Under the pieces are notes generated by a model. The model was not told the origin of the DNA. It made no database searches and was given only the letters and a program-made list of their open reading frames with translations. A stretch of DNA of 64,000 nt from Lactarius indigo (taxonomy: Eukaryota; Basidiomycota; Agaricomycetes; Russulales; Russulaceae). Position 1 is the stretch's first letter; each line of letters begins with the position of its first letter. A program made the translations under genes and the position numbers. This document shows, piece by piece, positions 21,701 through 34,026 of the stretch. Location: the NCBI GenBank assembly GCA_025766275.1, contig JAFKAC010000045.1, positions 62,001-126,000 of the forward strand. Reading direction: 5' to 3'.

Positions 21701-23988
21701 GAAATCCAGAAGGGGCACTTTGGGAAGATGAAAAAGTAGGGGGTGTCGATGTCATGACAGCTGTCGTAGGGGCATGTGACGTCGCCGCGGTGGGCCTGGT
21801 AAATGGTGAACTAGAGATTGACGTGGCTGCGCCCTGGCCCTCGGCATTCAATACAGCTGGGGTGGAAGTTGATGTGCCAAACGGCGGAAGAAAGGAATTT
21901 GGGGTCGTGGGGCCATCTGCCACATTCAAGGTCGAGGGAAGAGAACTTCCAAAAGCCGAGGGTGGGGTCCCAAAGGCAGACGAAGAAGGGCCCCCGAATG
22001 CTGAACCAGACCCAAAGTTCCGACCCCCACCGAAGGCGGTTTGCGTAGTTTGGAGATTTGCAAACGCTGACGCACCCCCAGGGGGAAACGTGCTTGCTGT
22101 CGAAGGTGCTTCCGGCGCAAGTGCGGGCACAGAAGTACTAAACGCCGAAGCTGGTGAGGTCCCAAATACCGAAGTTGAGGAACTGGCTCCGGGGGTGTCA
22201 AACATGACAGAGGGCGAAGGCCGAACGCCAAAGTTGTTGGTGAGCCATTCAGTTGCGCTCGGCTTGAGCGTTGAAGGCTGGTGCTGTGGCTTAGAATGTT
22301 CCCCAAGATCTTCGACTGGTGGCCCGTCTTCACGCAGGAACGCCTCTTCCTCATCGTAATCGTCCAATGTGACGTCAGCAGGAGCTACGGTCTCGTCTGA
22401 GAGTACTCCATCGATGATATCAGGGATGGCAATGCCAGCGCGAATGGACTCTATGTCCTCGATGGTGTCTTTGCCAAAAAGGCGCTCAAGGATGCAAGCG
22501 ACGAGGTAAACCATGACCCGGTTGCCCTGCTCTCGCAAGAGCGCCGCAAGCTCAGCAAATTGGAGCATCCCTTCCTCGTGGACTACCAGCGGTGATACTT
22601 TGGTTATTGGCGAAGACTTGGCCTGAACATGCTGGCGGAATTTGGTAGTCAAGAGGAAAACTGGGTGGTTGAGAATAGCGGGCGGGATGTCGTCGTGGCG
22701 TTCTCGTTGGTCGCGGATATGGATGAGACGATGATAAATGCGCATCTCGAGCTCATTCGGTGATTCGTAGCGGTCACGCTGGTCCTCGTAAAACTCTTTG
22801 AGACTTTGTAGGGCTAATCTCGGAATCAGGACCTAGCTCAGAAAAAAAGAAGAAAAAAAAATCTCACTGTTCATCAACTGTTGTTCTTCCATGGCGATAG
22901 AGAACCCCGTACGATCGCGCTCAAAATGCAAGGCAAGAATGTGGAAGCGAGCACAACGCTCGTGGCATTCTATGGCAAGAGATCCGGTTTCGTGTTGCAT
23001 CGTAAAGTCATTTCTCACGGAACGGGATCGATCGCGAATAAAGTCGAACGTGGGGGAGAACCCTTCTGTGGGAAGGAGTTGGCGGAAGAGATAGTCGAGG
23101 GTACGCTGTCCTTCATCAGGGTTTGTTGTTTTGCGCCAGGTAAAGCGAGACGAACCTTGAGAACGGGTGGTGGGCGGAGGTCCGAGGGTAGCGTCTTATC
23201 GCCGGCAGCACGCTCGTACATTTTCACCGCTCGCTTATGATCGACACGTTTCGTTCCGGGGATCTTCGAACCATCAGCGTAGATAACGATGAGGCGCAGC
23301 GAAGCGAGGGAAGGAGGGCACGTACGACTTCCCAATTGAACAGGTTGTTCTCTCGCTCGCGGCGGTACCGTTCGAAGCGCGGACACATGTCCGCGCACGT
23401 ACCAACCATAGTAATAGCCTCGTCAAGGCGCTTGGGTACGAGCGGGTCGTCCATCTTCCCCTCCGCGATCGCCCTCTTCTTCTCCGCCTCGCGTGCTTTC
23501 ACGAGCTAGAGCAAAAAAAAAAAAAAAAGGGATGCGCGCGGGCGCGCGACACGGTGTTGCTTTCCAGAGACTGCGCAGACGACGATGGGTATGCGAAAGG
23601 GACTCACCTCTTGGTAAAACCGCTCTCGCTCTTCCAGCGTCTCCAGAACCGGCTCTTCGATGGTCGCTACCTCGGTGCCGTTCGCTGCACCAGAGTCAGC
23701 GTGGTCCTCCTGGTCCGAGACGTCGGAGGTGGGGTGCTGGGATGGCTCGAGGTCCGGTCGCGGAGAACGCCCCTTCCCTCGCCCGCGGCCACCACGCCCG
23801 AACCCTCGCGTCCCACCGCGTTCCCATCTCGTCGCATCCGCACCCAGGTGACCCGTCGGGAAGGGTGTGCTGGACCCACTCCGGTCTCCTGCGATCCAGG
23901 TCTTGTTTCTGAAAGTCCCACGTCGCCCCGGCGGTGCACTTCCGTCGTGTCCGCGATGTTGGCGCGGGTAAGTAGAAAATGACTCCAT
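18704..23988 (-). CDS. SAC3/GANP family protein (TREX-2 mRNA export scaffold)
   Basis: Large multi-exon gene of about 1,500 codons, ATG at 23986-23988 (MESFSTYPRQHRG), TGA at 18704. Exon 1 (23988-23608, 127 codons) is Gly/Arg-rich (RGFGRGGRGRGKGR). Then comes the hallmark GTCADMCPRFERYRRERE, followed by IPGTKRVDHKRAVKMYERAA, TLPSDLRPPPVLK, FIRDRSRSVRNDFTMQHETG and ECHERCARFHILALH. This is the SAC3/GANP PCI-like region. A very large exon (to 20547) then carries a Ser/Pro-rich region with about eight FG-type motifs (SAFGTPPSAFG, TAFGGGRNFGSGSAFG) and a basic stretch (RNGKGKGKSKSK). The C-terminal exons include WLSLNPENDGTAIWLERKFD and a tail reaching MLRALSQSVLKKRPGS; the last junction (donor after GTCCTGAG, acceptor CTCACAG) keeps frame. 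Sac3 scaffolds TREX-2 at nuclear pores; FG-like motifs fit that location. It sits between two GT2 paralogues, and two degraded partial copies lie at 1.56-2.64 and 6.75-7.96 kb. Confidence 0.85.
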
Positions 23989-24653
23989 CGGCCGCTCCCG
24001 TTGGCCTAAGTGCCTGAGGTTATTGTGAGGATGGGACAATGGGGGGGTTACACGTACGTGGGATCGGACGTTGTGGGACGGAATGATGCGCCGCTTGAAA
24101 GGCTGTGGTTGTTGTAAAACTCGAAACGCCAACAAAGTCAAGTCCCAAGCGACTATCTCCGGCCCGGTACCCGCTTCGCTCGCGTGCCAGAAACTTTTCT
24201 CTCTCTCACGGGCATTTTCGGGCCTGGCACTGCCCACGGATACCGGGAGCTTGACGCGCTAAGGAATGCACACGAGTCCTCGATTGAATCAAAATTGTAT
24301 AATTTGTGAACCCAAAGAAAAACGAGTCGAGTGAACCGCTAAACCAAAGGAACTAAGACTAATGCTATCTCCTGAACAGCGTCGTAATTCGGCATGTGCA
24401 TCCATCAAGTAAAATGGCTCGTGTGCTACTGTAATCTGAAAAAAAAACTAAGTGTTGACCGTGATATAATAGCATGCCTTTTCAAAAGGCAAAAGTCTAT
24501 GCGGGGGGGGTATGGAAAACGTCTAGGGTCCGTTACGAGTCTAGTCCGTGGTGACATGGTGACAGACATATCTGGGCATGTGTGGAACGAAAGAAAAAAA
24601 AAAAATTGAAGCAGGGAATAACGTGATCGCGATATGTGAACGGAGGAGTAAAA
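23989..24653. other. Intergenic; SAC3 5' flank and GT2-B 3' flank
   Basis: Space between the divergent ends of two minus-strand genes. The part near 24.5 kb resembles the 3' flank of GT2-A. A poly-A run lies near 24593-24604. No further gene. Confidence 0.5.
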
Positions 24654-27600
24654 TCAGTACGAGAAAATCATCAACCAGGGATTGAGCACGATGGGGAAGA
24701 GGATATGGCTCCCGGCTACGATGGCGAGCGGGAAGATGACGGCCCAGGAGACTCCGGGAATCTGCCATCCCAGAGGAAGGAGATTGCTCGCGAAGACGAT
24801 TATCATCCCAAACATGAGGAAACCGACGACGAATGCCAGCCAGAACCGGCGCAGGATTCGCGGGACCTCGATGAAGAAGTTTGACCGCTCGACTTCCTTC
24901 TTCGTCGCACCCCACTGGATGTTATACGAGAAGAGATGCGCGAGCAGGGCCTGGGACAAATGGATTGACAAGCCACCAAAGAAGAAGAAGCTGCGGGTCT
25001 TTATGAGCAATGTGATCCGACCTAGAGTCAAATGATGATACTCACAAGAACGGAATCCAGGTAATGTTCTCGAGGAAGGAGGACATGAGGCTTCGTTGTC
25101 CGAGGCGGTATTCGAGGAGGGTAAAGCCGATGTTTCCAGCGCCGGGAAAGACGACGGTACATGCCAACCAGATCTCGAACGAATGCTCGTAGAAGCCATC
25201 CACGTTGATCGACAGGCCAAGGATGATGTAGTTCAGGAGGGAGAGGAACGCAGACGCAGCGAGACCGTAGTAGGAGAACATGTCTGCGTTTTCAATCAGT
25301 GTCGATCTCTAATTGATGAGCAGAGGCAACTCACATGACATCATGCTGACTTTGTAGTGAACGGGTGCGTCCGACCACAAGAAGATACGCAACTGTTTGT
25401 TGATCGGACCCACACGCCACCATCGGATAAGGGGGTTAAAGATAAGCTCATTGCATCCTATTAACAAATGTCAGCGAACAATGAAGGCATACAAGCGAGC
25501 CTTGATCCGGGAATTCACCATAGGAGTATTTTTGCCACCGGTTCAGCTCGTCGTCACATGTCAACGAGACACCCTCCTTGAACCCGCCCTCCGAGTATGT
25601 TGCCCATCGAATGGTGAATCCCTTAAGCTGCGCGCCCCTATCAGAATCCAGTACTATGCTCGTTCGGAAAAATACGGACCTGAAGACGCAGCGCCATATC
25701 GAAATCCTCCGACACGTTCGTTTCAGACCAGATCTTCTTCTTGTTATTGTCTCCGGGGTCCTGAAACGCGGCATCTTGGAGTGCAGACCAACGAAGGAAC
25801 GCGTTGTGTCCCACGAAAGGCGCGACTTCCCCATTTGCGCATGCCATCGAGATACACTTGTTGATGCGACGAGTAAAGTGTGCGATGCCATTCTCAAAGT
25901 AATGATGGGCGACCTGCATAACATCTACAACCGGTGAGTAAGTCTGGACCTGAAAAAAAAAGGATAATGGGCTCACCCGACTCATGTTGGATGATTGCGA
26001 CCTCAGGACACTCGGCAAGCTCGCGCGCGGCATCACGGAAGCAATCCTGAGGCAAAATATCAACACCGAAATGAAGGTTTCAGGGAGAAATGAGACCGCC
26101 TTACCTCAGGTACGATGGTATCGGAGTCGACAATGAGAATGATCTCCCCCATACGAATGGCTTTGGCATTGTGCGCCCAAGGCCGGAAGCGCCGGCCGCT
26201 TTCCTCGTAGATTTCCTCAACTGCCATTCGAAGTGCCTGTTCCTCGATATCTTCGCCACCATCACTGGAAACGGTGGAATCTGCGACCGAGGCCTTCTCT
26301 CCGCGCTCAAGTTCTAGCCTTTGGATGTGCTCTTCCATCTTCAGACTAAGCGCAAGGCCATAATTCATGTTGCTCGCTTTCTTAAATCGCCCGCGGCGTT
26401 TGAACCCACCCTCGGAATCGTCGTGCTTTGGGCGTGCCACCCAGCCAACGCCATTATCTGTATAGAACCTGATGCGCTCCTGACGGTCGGCCTCGGAGAT
26501 GATCTGCAAGCCATCGTCGTGGACGAAGATGGACGAGGTGCCTCCTTGACGAGCATAAGTTTGCATGGCCTTCTTGATAGACATCACGGATGGGGAACTG
26601 AGTATTAAACGTGGTCAACCATCGAAGACAAGGTAGCTGAATCGAGACTTACATCGTCTGTGAAAGACTTTCCCTATACACAGGAAGCTCGATAGTGATG
26701 TGAGGTAAGTGAGCGTCAACTTCCTTGTTCGCCGCGGGCTTGACTGCGGAGTAGTACTTCGAATTTTCGTGATACTGAGCAACGGGACCGAATCTATCAC
26801 AGAAGGTAAGCGATCTGCCGGAAGTTCGCATATGTTATGAACGTACACATAAGATATGTTCGTGATCACTTGAAGCGAGAAAAACTATCACAGGCACTCA
26901 GACCGTGCACGGGAGCGAGGTAGAAAGTATGAACTCACGAGCGAAACACAGAAAAGGAACGGGGCAGTGGCCATAAGTGCAAATCGGGTAAAGGTACCAG
27001 TCAAACGATATTCTTGGAGCAGGATGTTGGCGCCACTGCCAATGAAGACTGCATGTCATTGGTCAGCATCGAGAAACGTTCCACGGGCATGATGAAAGCG
27101 CACAAGTGGACAGCGCTAAACCGAGGCCACCGTACACCGGGGCAAAGTACCGAGTCGGCCGGGCGCTAGCCCCACCCGTTTCGAGATCACGTGGTGCAGG
27201 AGCCTGTTTTGCTTTGGAACCAATTCGCCATCCCCACAGTGAGCCACCAGAGATAGGTTTTGCATTATCAGGTGCAGAGACCGGAGCTTGTGCAGGTGCC
27301 TGCTCCTGAGGCTTCTCATTGAGCTGGACATCCGACGCTGAGTTGGCTACAGACACGTCTGCGGATGTGACGGGGGATGCGACCGCGATGCTTGGGGCTG
27401 GAGCGATGCTCGTTGAGTAGCGATGCGAGACCAAAACAAGCTTGAAGAGATGTTCCTCAAAGTCGCGGCACAGCGGGATGATGCTATCCAAGTTGTCTGA
27501 CCAAATGACCAATACCCGCTCGTCGCGCTAGGAAAAAACACATGAATAAACGATGAGTGGGAAAATAACAGAAATCAACGAACGATGAATGCACCGCATT

Positions 27601-29200
27601 GCTCTTTGTCAGCACGCGGCAGATCATGCATGGTGTCAAGGATTTGTATGCGTGTATTGTCATCGACGTAGATGGCGTCCGCATCTTCGTCCCTGAGGAA
27701 GGATAAGTTTGTGGAGAGAGAGACGAATGACGTCGGTGGACCTACACTGTGCCGAGAGCAACATGGACCGCAGCGCTGCGTACTTTGACAGCGACGGCAG
27801 GGTTCAGGACACGGACTGCCGCCTCGAATGGTCCAAGGAAGCGGTTTTCATAAGGGAAGACACGATATTGCCCAGCCTGGATACGAAGGCAGACGCCGGC
27901 GTGGACGTTCTCCGCGGATGGCTTGAACCATGCGTCACCTTGCGTCTACAAAAGGCATGAGTCCAGGAAGACAGCCGCAGGGAAGTCATAGTAACCTGTC
28001 TAAAGATATGGTGCAGCAAAGCATCATATGCGTCGTAATCCATGGCCTGATAACGAGCAAAGGCAGGCAATAGAGGAAACAGGCCGACGGGGGACAAGTT
28101 GCTAGGGGGGAGAAGGAAGAGAGCATCTTAAGAGCTGGCGGAGTTGGCCATTTCCCAAACGACCGAGCGTCACCAGGCGGATCATTTAGCAAAAAGAAGT
28201 CGGATGCACACTGCTGGACCAGTCTCTGCTAATTGCCGGATGCAGCATGGTGGCGCTTTGCAGCGGAGAAAACGCGGATGAATGGCATTATTAATCGGTA
28301 AGAAGCACGCGGAAGCACAGGGCCGGCGAGACACGCAGAGACTGTCATCGATTCATCACCAAATAGAAGCAAGGCAAGAGCATCGGTCCCCATATACGTT
28401 TATGACGTCCATCAATGTGATGCCCGCGCAGCGCATCTGACCTTTTTCCTATCTTTCCGTCGCGTATCCTCCTCTCTCTTGCTCTCGAGACGACTGCCAG
28501 CGAGTTTGGGGCTATTTTTAGTACTGCCGCCAGTTGATTAGAAGGACAAGCTTGCGTTGAGATTATTTATGGTACAGGAGCCTGAGCAATACTTAGTGAT
28601 CTTTAAACCACCGGGGGCCGTTGCATCATTTTAATTCCTCATGGCGCAAAACACAAAGGCTTCGCGACAGACTAGAACAAGTGATGCCGTCAAGTCAAAG
28701 CGCACGAGGTAGCCGACGTGACAACAGAGGGCTCAGCGCCGTTCCCATTTGCAGAGACCCAGAGACAACCTGCGCAATGCGCAATGGCAAATGAAAGAAG
28801 AAACCGATAACTGGGTAGCTCTTTCTCACCAGGTACGGTCAATGTTCCAGTCACACTCGAAGATGTCGCGTCAGAAATCTTGAAGAATAGCATGGGATTG
28901 CTGGATTAGGCAGTGAGACAACCCTGGGAACCGCTTATCTCGGAGTGGAGAAAAGGCGCATCCAAAGGCATTGTAATTCTCACCTGTCGAGACGGCTTGG
29001 AAGGTTTGATTGAGGCCAAGACACGGATTCACTGACAATTTGTTTTCCGACGTCTGCGGCCGAAGAGTGTCGTTATCACAAGGCACGCTCTCCAGTGGTA
29101 GCCTACCGGCAGACGTACAAGTGATGATGCGGTTAGGACATGTTGACCGACCTAATAGAGAGTCAAAGCGTCAAAATTCGTGCCAAGTGCCACCGGAAAC
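24500..29200. repeat. Segmental duplication, copy 2 (contains GT2 paralogue B)
   Basis: Counterpart of 12.4-17.2 kb in the same orientation; see that entry for shared landmarks. The intact SAC3 gene separates the two copies, so either SAC3 belonged to the original duplicated unit and was lost from one side, or one copy was placed at a distance. Confidence 0.7.
24654..28043 (-). CDS. Membrane GT2-family glycosyltransferase, paralogue B
   Basis: Same architecture and intron positions as paralogue A: ATG at 28041-28043, MDYDAYDALLHHIFRQ spliced to TQGDAWFKPSAENVHAGV, then IYVDDNTRIQILDTMHDLP, a variable Ala/Pro/Gln-rich linker (EKPQEQAPAQAPVSAP) and GSLWGWRIGSKAKQAPAP. Catalytic landmarks are ITIELPVYRESL, SIFVHDDGLQ, LIVDSDTIVPE, NGEVAPFVGHNAFLRW and SEDFDMALRL, then CNELIFNPLIRWWRVG before the distal membrane helices, ending NPWLMIFSY and TGA at 24654. 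No stop or frameshift was seen in the exons I joined. It is probably a polysaccharide synthase-like membrane enzyme; the product cannot be told. Because B keeps RWW where A has QWW, B is the better candidate for the ancestral activity, if that Arg is the terminal RW residue typical of processive GT2 enzymes. Confidence 0.85.
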
Positions 29201-31814
29201 GCCACTGTGTTTCGTTCAAGTGGTGCTACAATGACTCTCGGTAGAAATTTGGTGGCGGTCAGTGACAGAGATCAGGACGTACTCTCAGGCCCGACAAAGA
29301 CATCTCAGATTTACGTTCCAATTCTCTTCGGCCACCGTCCACCGTCCCCGTGAAAGAATCAACTCGTTGTAATGACATGATGACAAGCTGACTGCCATTC
29401 CACACTGTCGAAACACGTTTCACAAAACAATCGACATGACCCACAACTGAGTGAACTCATCGTCAATTTTCATTTATCCTGTCTGAGGTCATTGAACTTG
29501 CGATTTCTTGTACGTGTCGTCGAAGTCTCAGGGTCAACAAAATCGTCGGAGTCCACAAAGATGTCGATGTTTGTTACTTCTCCCCGGCCAAATGCAGCCT
29601 AGCTTAGGCGATTCATTTAGCACAACGCGATACCAACATAGAACCAGATTCCTTATCTCCCGATGAATATGTCGAGTTTTGAGCGCATATTACTCTCGTA
29701 CAGTTTTCTCTGTAATTATCCGGAGAGTCTGCACTTGCGAAATAATGAGTTCGTTACTTTGCCCCGAGGCCAAATACAGCCTAGTTTGGGCGCTTTATCT
29801 AACACGCACACCGCGCACGCGGTACCAACATTGAAATGAACACCTTATCACCCAATGAATACGCTGTAGTATTAAATTGAACTTTTGTACAGTCGTTTCT
29901 GTTAATACAATATCCAGAGAACCCGATTTACAGTATCTCGGCAAGAGCACTTAGTCAAGCGGGGGCGTAACAGAGATGACATCAGACCCATCTGGGTTGA
30001 TGCCTCCGAGAGCTTGAGGCCTTGAGGTCCCGAGTTGAGTTTTTGAGTTACTGATTAGAGAGGCAAGGTCCCTGATAATGATGACAGCATCTGAACTGTG
30101 AAGGCTTTTACAAAGTTCGCTTTCAAAGCACGCTGAGACCGACCCAGGGGGATTCGTGTCTTTCAAGGAAAAAAAAAAACGGGTGTCAAAGGTGCGATCG
30201 GAACTGAAGCGGAAGACGCTCAGACGTTCCCTTGTAGCTCGTAGCCCCCTAGCCCGGGATCACCATAGTTTAGCAGAGATTTCACAAAACCCCTTGCCTT
30301 CTCAGGCTCTACTAGGAAATATCAGAGAAGTTCGCCCGAGGGCGAGGCTCGTCGTTCTTCGAACACCAGCTGAGTAGTATGCCAGAGCGAACATCGGGAG
30401 ATAATACATTCAGTTGATGATGGATTCTTGTGCCCGGCGGACAAACTGCGGGGGCGGGACTTGTTTTCCCCGGAAGTGATAAAGGTGCCGCGTCTATGTG
30501 ACCAAAGATGGCACGATTGGCGATAAGGTGGGCAGGAAGAACTACTGTACGGGTCACACACAAGCCGGCGATATCTCACCTCACCACGGTACATACCTTT
30601 TGCAAAAGAAGGGGGAATACGTACGGACGTTGGATGTCGAACGTTGAACGTTGAACAGTTGGTCAAAAGGTGATTGATGCAGCGCCACGGGAGCAATGAA
30701 CGGTACCGGAGCCCGTCATTCAACCTCGTGGGGGGGAGAGACTTTGTTGGCATACGCGCTTTGTTCGGCAACAAAGAGCCTTTTGTTTTGCGCCATACGT
30801 TTTTCTCAACACAAATGGGAGGGCTATCGGGGCGCATGTCCGTCTGGCCATCGATTCGGAGCGCGAGATTGGGGTATCAGACGTGACATGAACGTCCTTG
30901 TAAGCAATAAAGCGTGTGTTGGTCCTTGTTTGCGCAAAGGGCAAAATTTTCTCGGCATGTCCGCGTCCGCGCGTCCGCGCATCATCGCCCCCCATTCGTT
31001 CACACACGCTGCCATTCGATGTTGCCTGACAAGCCGCGACATGAAGGCGAGGCGTTCAATCTCCCAAATTGTTTTCGTTATTTTTTAAATTCGTTTCTTC
31101 CCCGGATATTGCTGTCATTGTCGCCCGACTCGCCCACGAAGACAATATCATCTCATGCGGCAGTGGTAGGTGCCAGGTGCCAATGCGCTCCCATGTCTCT
31201 GCCATGATCGCCCAGAAGAACGGCAGTGTAGGTAACAATACCCCAGTAGTGTGAGCAGAAGCGACTGCCTTCCAAACTTTGGGATCTGAGTGATGTGTCA
31301 CTCCTGCGAAAGGAAGCAACAGTATGACATGGGCCTCGCCCTATCCTCACGAATACCTTCCGGCGCATGGGTCCATCCCTAGGTGTAATTCGGCAAATCA
31401 CACCGGCGCGGGCCAGTTCCCAAAACATTGGCGGCTTCGAACTTCCATGTTGACCACGATTGCATGGGCACCCCTGACTGGTCCAGACATCCCCTCCATC
31501 TCCATGGACTTCGGAAGGTTATGCATTTGCGGCGATTGAGGTTCCTTGATTGTACAGCGTGCCTCATTACGCCGTGCCCAGGAACATAGCATATTTGGTG
31601 GCCGTAATAGTTCAATGTGATTCATCGGGCTGTTCTAGGGATCCGCATTTCTCAGACGCTTGGCCATCAAACTGGTGGGAATATCTAAGTTTTTGCACCC
31701 TGTCACTTCACTTGACGCAAGTCATCGCAACGCCCTTAAAGACCCGCTGTCCCCATCGTCATCCGATTTTTAGGACTGGCCCTCCCCTTCACTGGTTACT
31801 CGTGTCTCGCGGAT
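28044..31814. other. Gene-poor intergenic stretch
   Basis: The first kilobase is the duplicated upstream region of GT2-B. A 181-bp tandem duplication lies at about 29.57-29.93 kb. Otherwise only short overlapping frames without recognisable content occur. The last few hundred bases are the promoter region of the GH16 gene. Confidence 0.45.
29567..29930. repeat. Diverged direct tandem duplication, unit about 181 bp
   Basis: Unit 1 starts GTTTGTTACTTCTCCCC near 29569 and unit 2 starts GTTCGTTACTTTGCCCC near 29750. Both continue with GGCCAAAT(G/A)CAGCCTAG, then a GATACCAACAT/GGTACCAACAT block, then a (C/A)CAATGAATA or CGATGAATA block and a GTACAGT(T/C)(T/G)T block. Roughly three quarters identical by eye. 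No coding content; origin unknown. Confidence 0.7.
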
Positions 31815-34026
31815 ATGTCTTCCTCATCATCCTACCCGCCGTCTCCCAATCCTCAACAAGAGGGAAACTTGGCTCCTCCTCGTCCTTCCTTCATGGAATA
31901 CCCAGTTGACCAAGAAGGGTCACCCATGCGCCAGCGCCATTCCCGCGGATCAGTTTCTGGGCAGCTCCGTGCCCAGGACCGCCAAGGGAGCTCAGCCAGT
32001 ATCCCTGCCAGCGGTGCGAGCACCCCGAATCCGTTCGCCACCCCCACCCTGGGGGCGGTCCCGTTATCGGCACCTGCGAGCGTCATCAGCTTCAGCCTTG
32101 GCGACGCAGCTGCTACTGGCTTCGGCGACGCGCACAACCGTATTAGCGCCCATAGCTCGGTGGTCAACAGCGCTGTGGACCTTCAGCATCGCCAGTCGGG
32201 TACACGGGAGGCCTTCTCCTCGCCCCGTCCTATGACTGCCGTGTATCCTGTCGGACACCAGGCCGCGCGTGCACGTCCCATCAAGCGCAAGGCCCGCCCG
32301 GTCTCTACTATGTTGTCAGGCGAGATCGCCAAACCATGGCTCAGCAAGAAGGACAAGTCTGCGCGCATTTCGTACATCCTCACGTATAGCATGTTCGTCA
32401 TTGGAATCATCGGCTCTGCAGTGCGCTGCTACTTTGGCTGGCGTGATGTCGACCTGATTGGGCGGACGTGTCTTGTCTTGGAGGACCACTTTGACGGCAA
32501 TGAGCTCGACAGCAGCGTGTGGATGCACGAGGTCGATATGGGTGGCTTTGGGTTGGTGTTTTCTATCGCACTTCTGCGCCGCAGGGTGCTAACGAGGATC
32601 TTTTTTGCAGTAACGGTGAATTCGAGATGACCACAGCGTCGTCGAACAATTCGTTCCTCCGAAATGGCGAATTATACATCCTTCCCACGCTCACATCAGA
32701 TGTCATTGGGAAAAACGCCATCCATGACGGGTACACGTTTAACCTGACGGGTTGCACCAACGCGAACTTGACGGCATGCGGCGCGGTCAGCAACATCACG
32801 AGTGGGGCCGTCATCAACCCTGTGATGAGTGCGCGTATTACCACAAAAGGCAAGCGTAGTATCCGATATGGTCGAGTCGAGGTGCGAGCCAAATTACCAC
32901 GAGGGTGCGTCATCGATCGGGGGCAATGGCCTTCCCTACTTGGTAACAAACATTGAATCTGACACCATGTCGTCTTTTTTTAGAGACTGGGTTCGTTCCT
33001 TATTTTCTGTGTTTCAGCTTAGCGGCTTAACCCCGTGACTTGTATTACCAGTTATGGCCCGCCATTTGGATGCTCCCGGAGAACAACACCTATGGTCCGT
33101 GGCCTCTTAGTGGTAAGTTTGGGCCATTCCCTCTTCGACAAGTGCCTTATCTCCTTTTTCATCTCAGGCGAGATCGATCTTATGGAATCTCGTGGAAATG
33201 GCCCCTCGTATCCCGCACAGTACGTTCAACTTTTCATTCTCCCGTTCCGCTAAAGACGCTCATCGGTCTTCACAGGGGTGTCAACTACGTCCGAGGATCG
33301 CTCAACTGGGGTCCCTTGACATGGTTGAATGCTGTCTACAAGACCTATGGCTGGTGGACAATGCGGCGATCAACTTATGCTGACGGCTTCCACACCTACG
33401 CCCTCGAATGGAGCGAGAAATTCCTGTGAGATATCATTCGTTTCTCGTCTGCCCTGAATTAACCCGCGTCATCCCGAAAAGGCGCATTTACGTCGACAGC
33501 CGTCTTACGTACATGCTTGCCTTGCGTTTCGACATTCCTTTCTTCCAGCGTGGCAAGTTCCCGACTCAGGTGGCGAACGCCTCACAAGAGATCATCCTCC
33601 CCAACCCTTGGGCAGGCCGTGGAAACTCGGCTCCTTTCGACCAACGTACGCTCAGCCCACCGAGTACTCGATACCGTAGCTAACGATGCCCCTTTCTTAT
33701 AGCCTTCTACCTCATCCTCGATGTTGCCGTCGGCGGCACCAACGGCTGGTTCCCAGATGGCGCAGGCAACAAGCCATGGTTGAACGGAGCAATGAGTGCG
33801 GATTTCTCTCTCTTTCGCACGCGCGCGTGAGTGGCTGATTCCCAATGACATTCTAGACGCCATGCAGCTTTTCGCTCAGTCACAAGACAAATGGTCACCA
33901 ACCTGGCCTCAGAGTGAAGACGACCGCGCAATGAGGGTGTACGCACACTTTTTTTTCAACCTGCACGCGCATCACTTCTGACACTTTTTGAATAGTGACT
34001 ACGTGAAGATGTGGGAGCAGTGCTAA
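31815..34026 (+). CDS. GH16 beta-glucan synthesis-associated protein (KRE6/SKN1 type)
   Basis: About nine exons, ATG 31815 to TAA 34024-34026. The N-terminal cytosolic part (about 185 residues) is Ser/Pro-rich. One membrane anchor follows (ISYILTYSMFVIGIIGSAVR), making a type II membrane protein. The luminal GH16 domain begins LVLEDHFDGNELDSSVW and includes NGEFEMTTASSNNSF, NGELYILPTL, RYGRVEVRAKLPRGDWLWPA, IWMLPENNTYGPWPLS, the catalytic-type GEIDLMESRGNG (ExDxxE), GSLNWGPLTWLN, GFHTYALEWSEKFLRIYVD, FYLILDVAVGGTNGWFPD and the end DYVKMWEQC. I checked the junctions around GFG/NGEF, PRG/DW, DW/LWPA, PLSG/EID, AQ/GVNY and KFL/RIY, and all keep frame. In yeast, Kre6/Skn1 are needed for cell-wall beta-1,6-glucan; the same role is inferred here. 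Confidence 0.9.

Noticed and set aside
21646..22359. 237-codon plus-strand open frame
   Set aside because: Antisense shadow of the large low-complexity exon of the SAC3 gene; the Val/Glu/Gly-rich text mirrors Ser/Pro/Thr codons on the other strand.
25397..25937. Plus-strand open frames of 119-155 codons
   Set aside because: Antisense to the conserved GT2-B exons, whose motifs and paralogy settle the coding strand.
29567..29930. CRISPR-like direct repeat
   Set aside because: Only two long diverged units with no spacer pattern, in a eukaryotic genome; it is a simple tandem duplication.
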